Assembly (NCBI RefSeq): GCF_900290275.1 | Contig: NZ_LT985323.1 | Span: forward strand, 728,404 to 792,403 | Direction of reading: 5' to 3' | DNA from: Prevotella merdae | GTDB taxonomy: Bacteria > Bacteroidota > Bacteroidia > Bacteroidales > Bacteroidaceae | Length of the DNA stretch: 64,000 nt | Shown here: positions 63,878-64,000 of the stretch, piece by piece | Layout: every line of letters starts with the position of its first letter | Position numbering within the stretch: the stretch's first letter is position 1 | Notes under the pieces: model-generated | Databases searched by the model: none | Told to the model about the DNA's origin: nothing | Seen by the model: the letters and a program-made list of their open reading frames with translations, nothing else | Translations under genes and position numbers: made by a program

Positions 63878-63982
63878 TAGTCAACTATAAGTATGACTAA
63901 AATTAAATAAGTCAACGTGAATTATAAATAAGTAATAACTGAGTCAACTTGTATTATCAATAATACTTAGAGTGGTCAACTA
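63878..63982. repeat. Four GTCAAC motifs phased at 31-32 bp
   Basis: AGTCAAC/GGTCAAC occurs at 63880, 63911, 63943 and 63974 (starts 31, 32 and 31 apart) in AT-rich sequence up to the window edge. The motif resembles the GTTGAC at the left IS3 end (62377-62382, complement). It may be a transposase-binding array or an unrelated repeat cut by the window end. Confidence 0.8.
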
Positions 63983-64000
63983 AAATCGTTAAACCACAAT

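Larger units (their letters stand above)
62375..63887 (+). mobile_element. IS3-family (IS150-like) insertion sequence; right end uncertain
   Basis: The left end is read as TGGTTGACTCCCT at 62375. The right end is one of several sites with GTCAAC (63880, 63911, 63943, 63974); the first gives the best mirror match (AAGTAGTCAACTA, 63875-63887). It encodes OrfA and OrfB with a frameshift site, the normal IS3 layout. Confidence 0.65.

Noticed and set aside
63686..63880. 64-codon plus-strand frame after OrfB
   Set aside because: It runs through a hairpin, has no family resemblance and poor coding character.
63878..63982. CRISPR array from the 31-32 bp spacing
   Set aside because: Only 6-7 bases are conserved per unit; the rest differs, so these are not CRISPR repeats.
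1..64000. tRNA, rRNA, tmRNA or RNase P RNA genes
   Set aside because: Gaps were read for T-loop-like GGTTCGAATCC patterns and known RNA cores; none was found.

Overview
The window comes from the chromosome of a Bacteroidetes bacterium, most likely a Prevotella-like member of the Prevotellaceae. The evidence is: -7 boxes of the form TAnnTTTG before many genes, few Shine-Dalgarno sequences, several secreted proteins with type IX secretion (T9SS)-like C-terminal tails, and families typical of the phylum (DUF3109, DUF4254, DUF4271, DUF6029, DUF6089, DUF6242, PCMD, Omp28, S46 peptidase, BamA with several OmpH genes). No rRNA or tRNA gene was seen. An exact Illumina adapter end plus ten A's lies inside bamA, so this is probably a short-read (perhaps metagenomic) assembly. 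That tempers trust in the other single-base lesions.

Layout. 1-6.5 kb: the 3' end of an acetyl-CoA hydrolase/transferase gene, murF (minus), folP-cdaA and a DEAD-box RNA helicase. 6.6-11.3 kb (minus): a fibronectin-type-III/adhesin-like secreted protein followed by a C10 (streptopain-like) protease. 11.7-20.7 kb: a fused SpmA/SpmB-like membrane protein, a four-helix-bundle gene with an in-frame stop, a polysaccharide flippase, an S46 dipeptidyl-peptidase, an S41 PDZ protease and an ArnT-like glycosyltransferase. 20.9-24.9 kb: PCMD lipoprotein, small outer-membrane barrel, calycin-like secreted protein, ung and DUF3109. 25.3-31.8 kb (minus): a frameshifted chondroitinase-ABC-like PL8 lyase, a GT2 and a large MscS channel. 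32.2-43.7 kb: M16 protease, DUF6242 lipoprotein, DUF6089, uppS, bamA, three ompH/skp genes and murI. 43.9-49.3 kb: a SAM-II riboswitch, metK, DUF4271, hemD, rnpA, yidD and tyrS. 49.5-55.4 kb: a TlpA-like thioredoxin, DUF6029, and two Omp28-type CxxC proteins around a small secreted protein. 55.5-64 kb: a transposon-rich stretch with IS66 debris, a broken IS1182-like element and an IS3/IS150-type element, surrounding a secreted protein, DUF4254 and a GT9.

Main themes. Most genes serve the cell envelope: peptidoglycan precursors (murF, murI, uppS), barrel assembly and chaperones (bamA, three ompH), glycan synthesis and export, secreted proteases and lyases, and a CxxC-rich periplasmic or surface thiol cluster. 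The observations most worth following are the adapter artefact in bamA, the SAM-II riboswitch with a long downstream region and a hairpin abutting the metK start, a 31-32 bp phased GTCAAC array at the right edge, three intergenic arrays sharing a 22 bp period, and a dispersed palindromic motif found at 4.2 and 43.8 kb.
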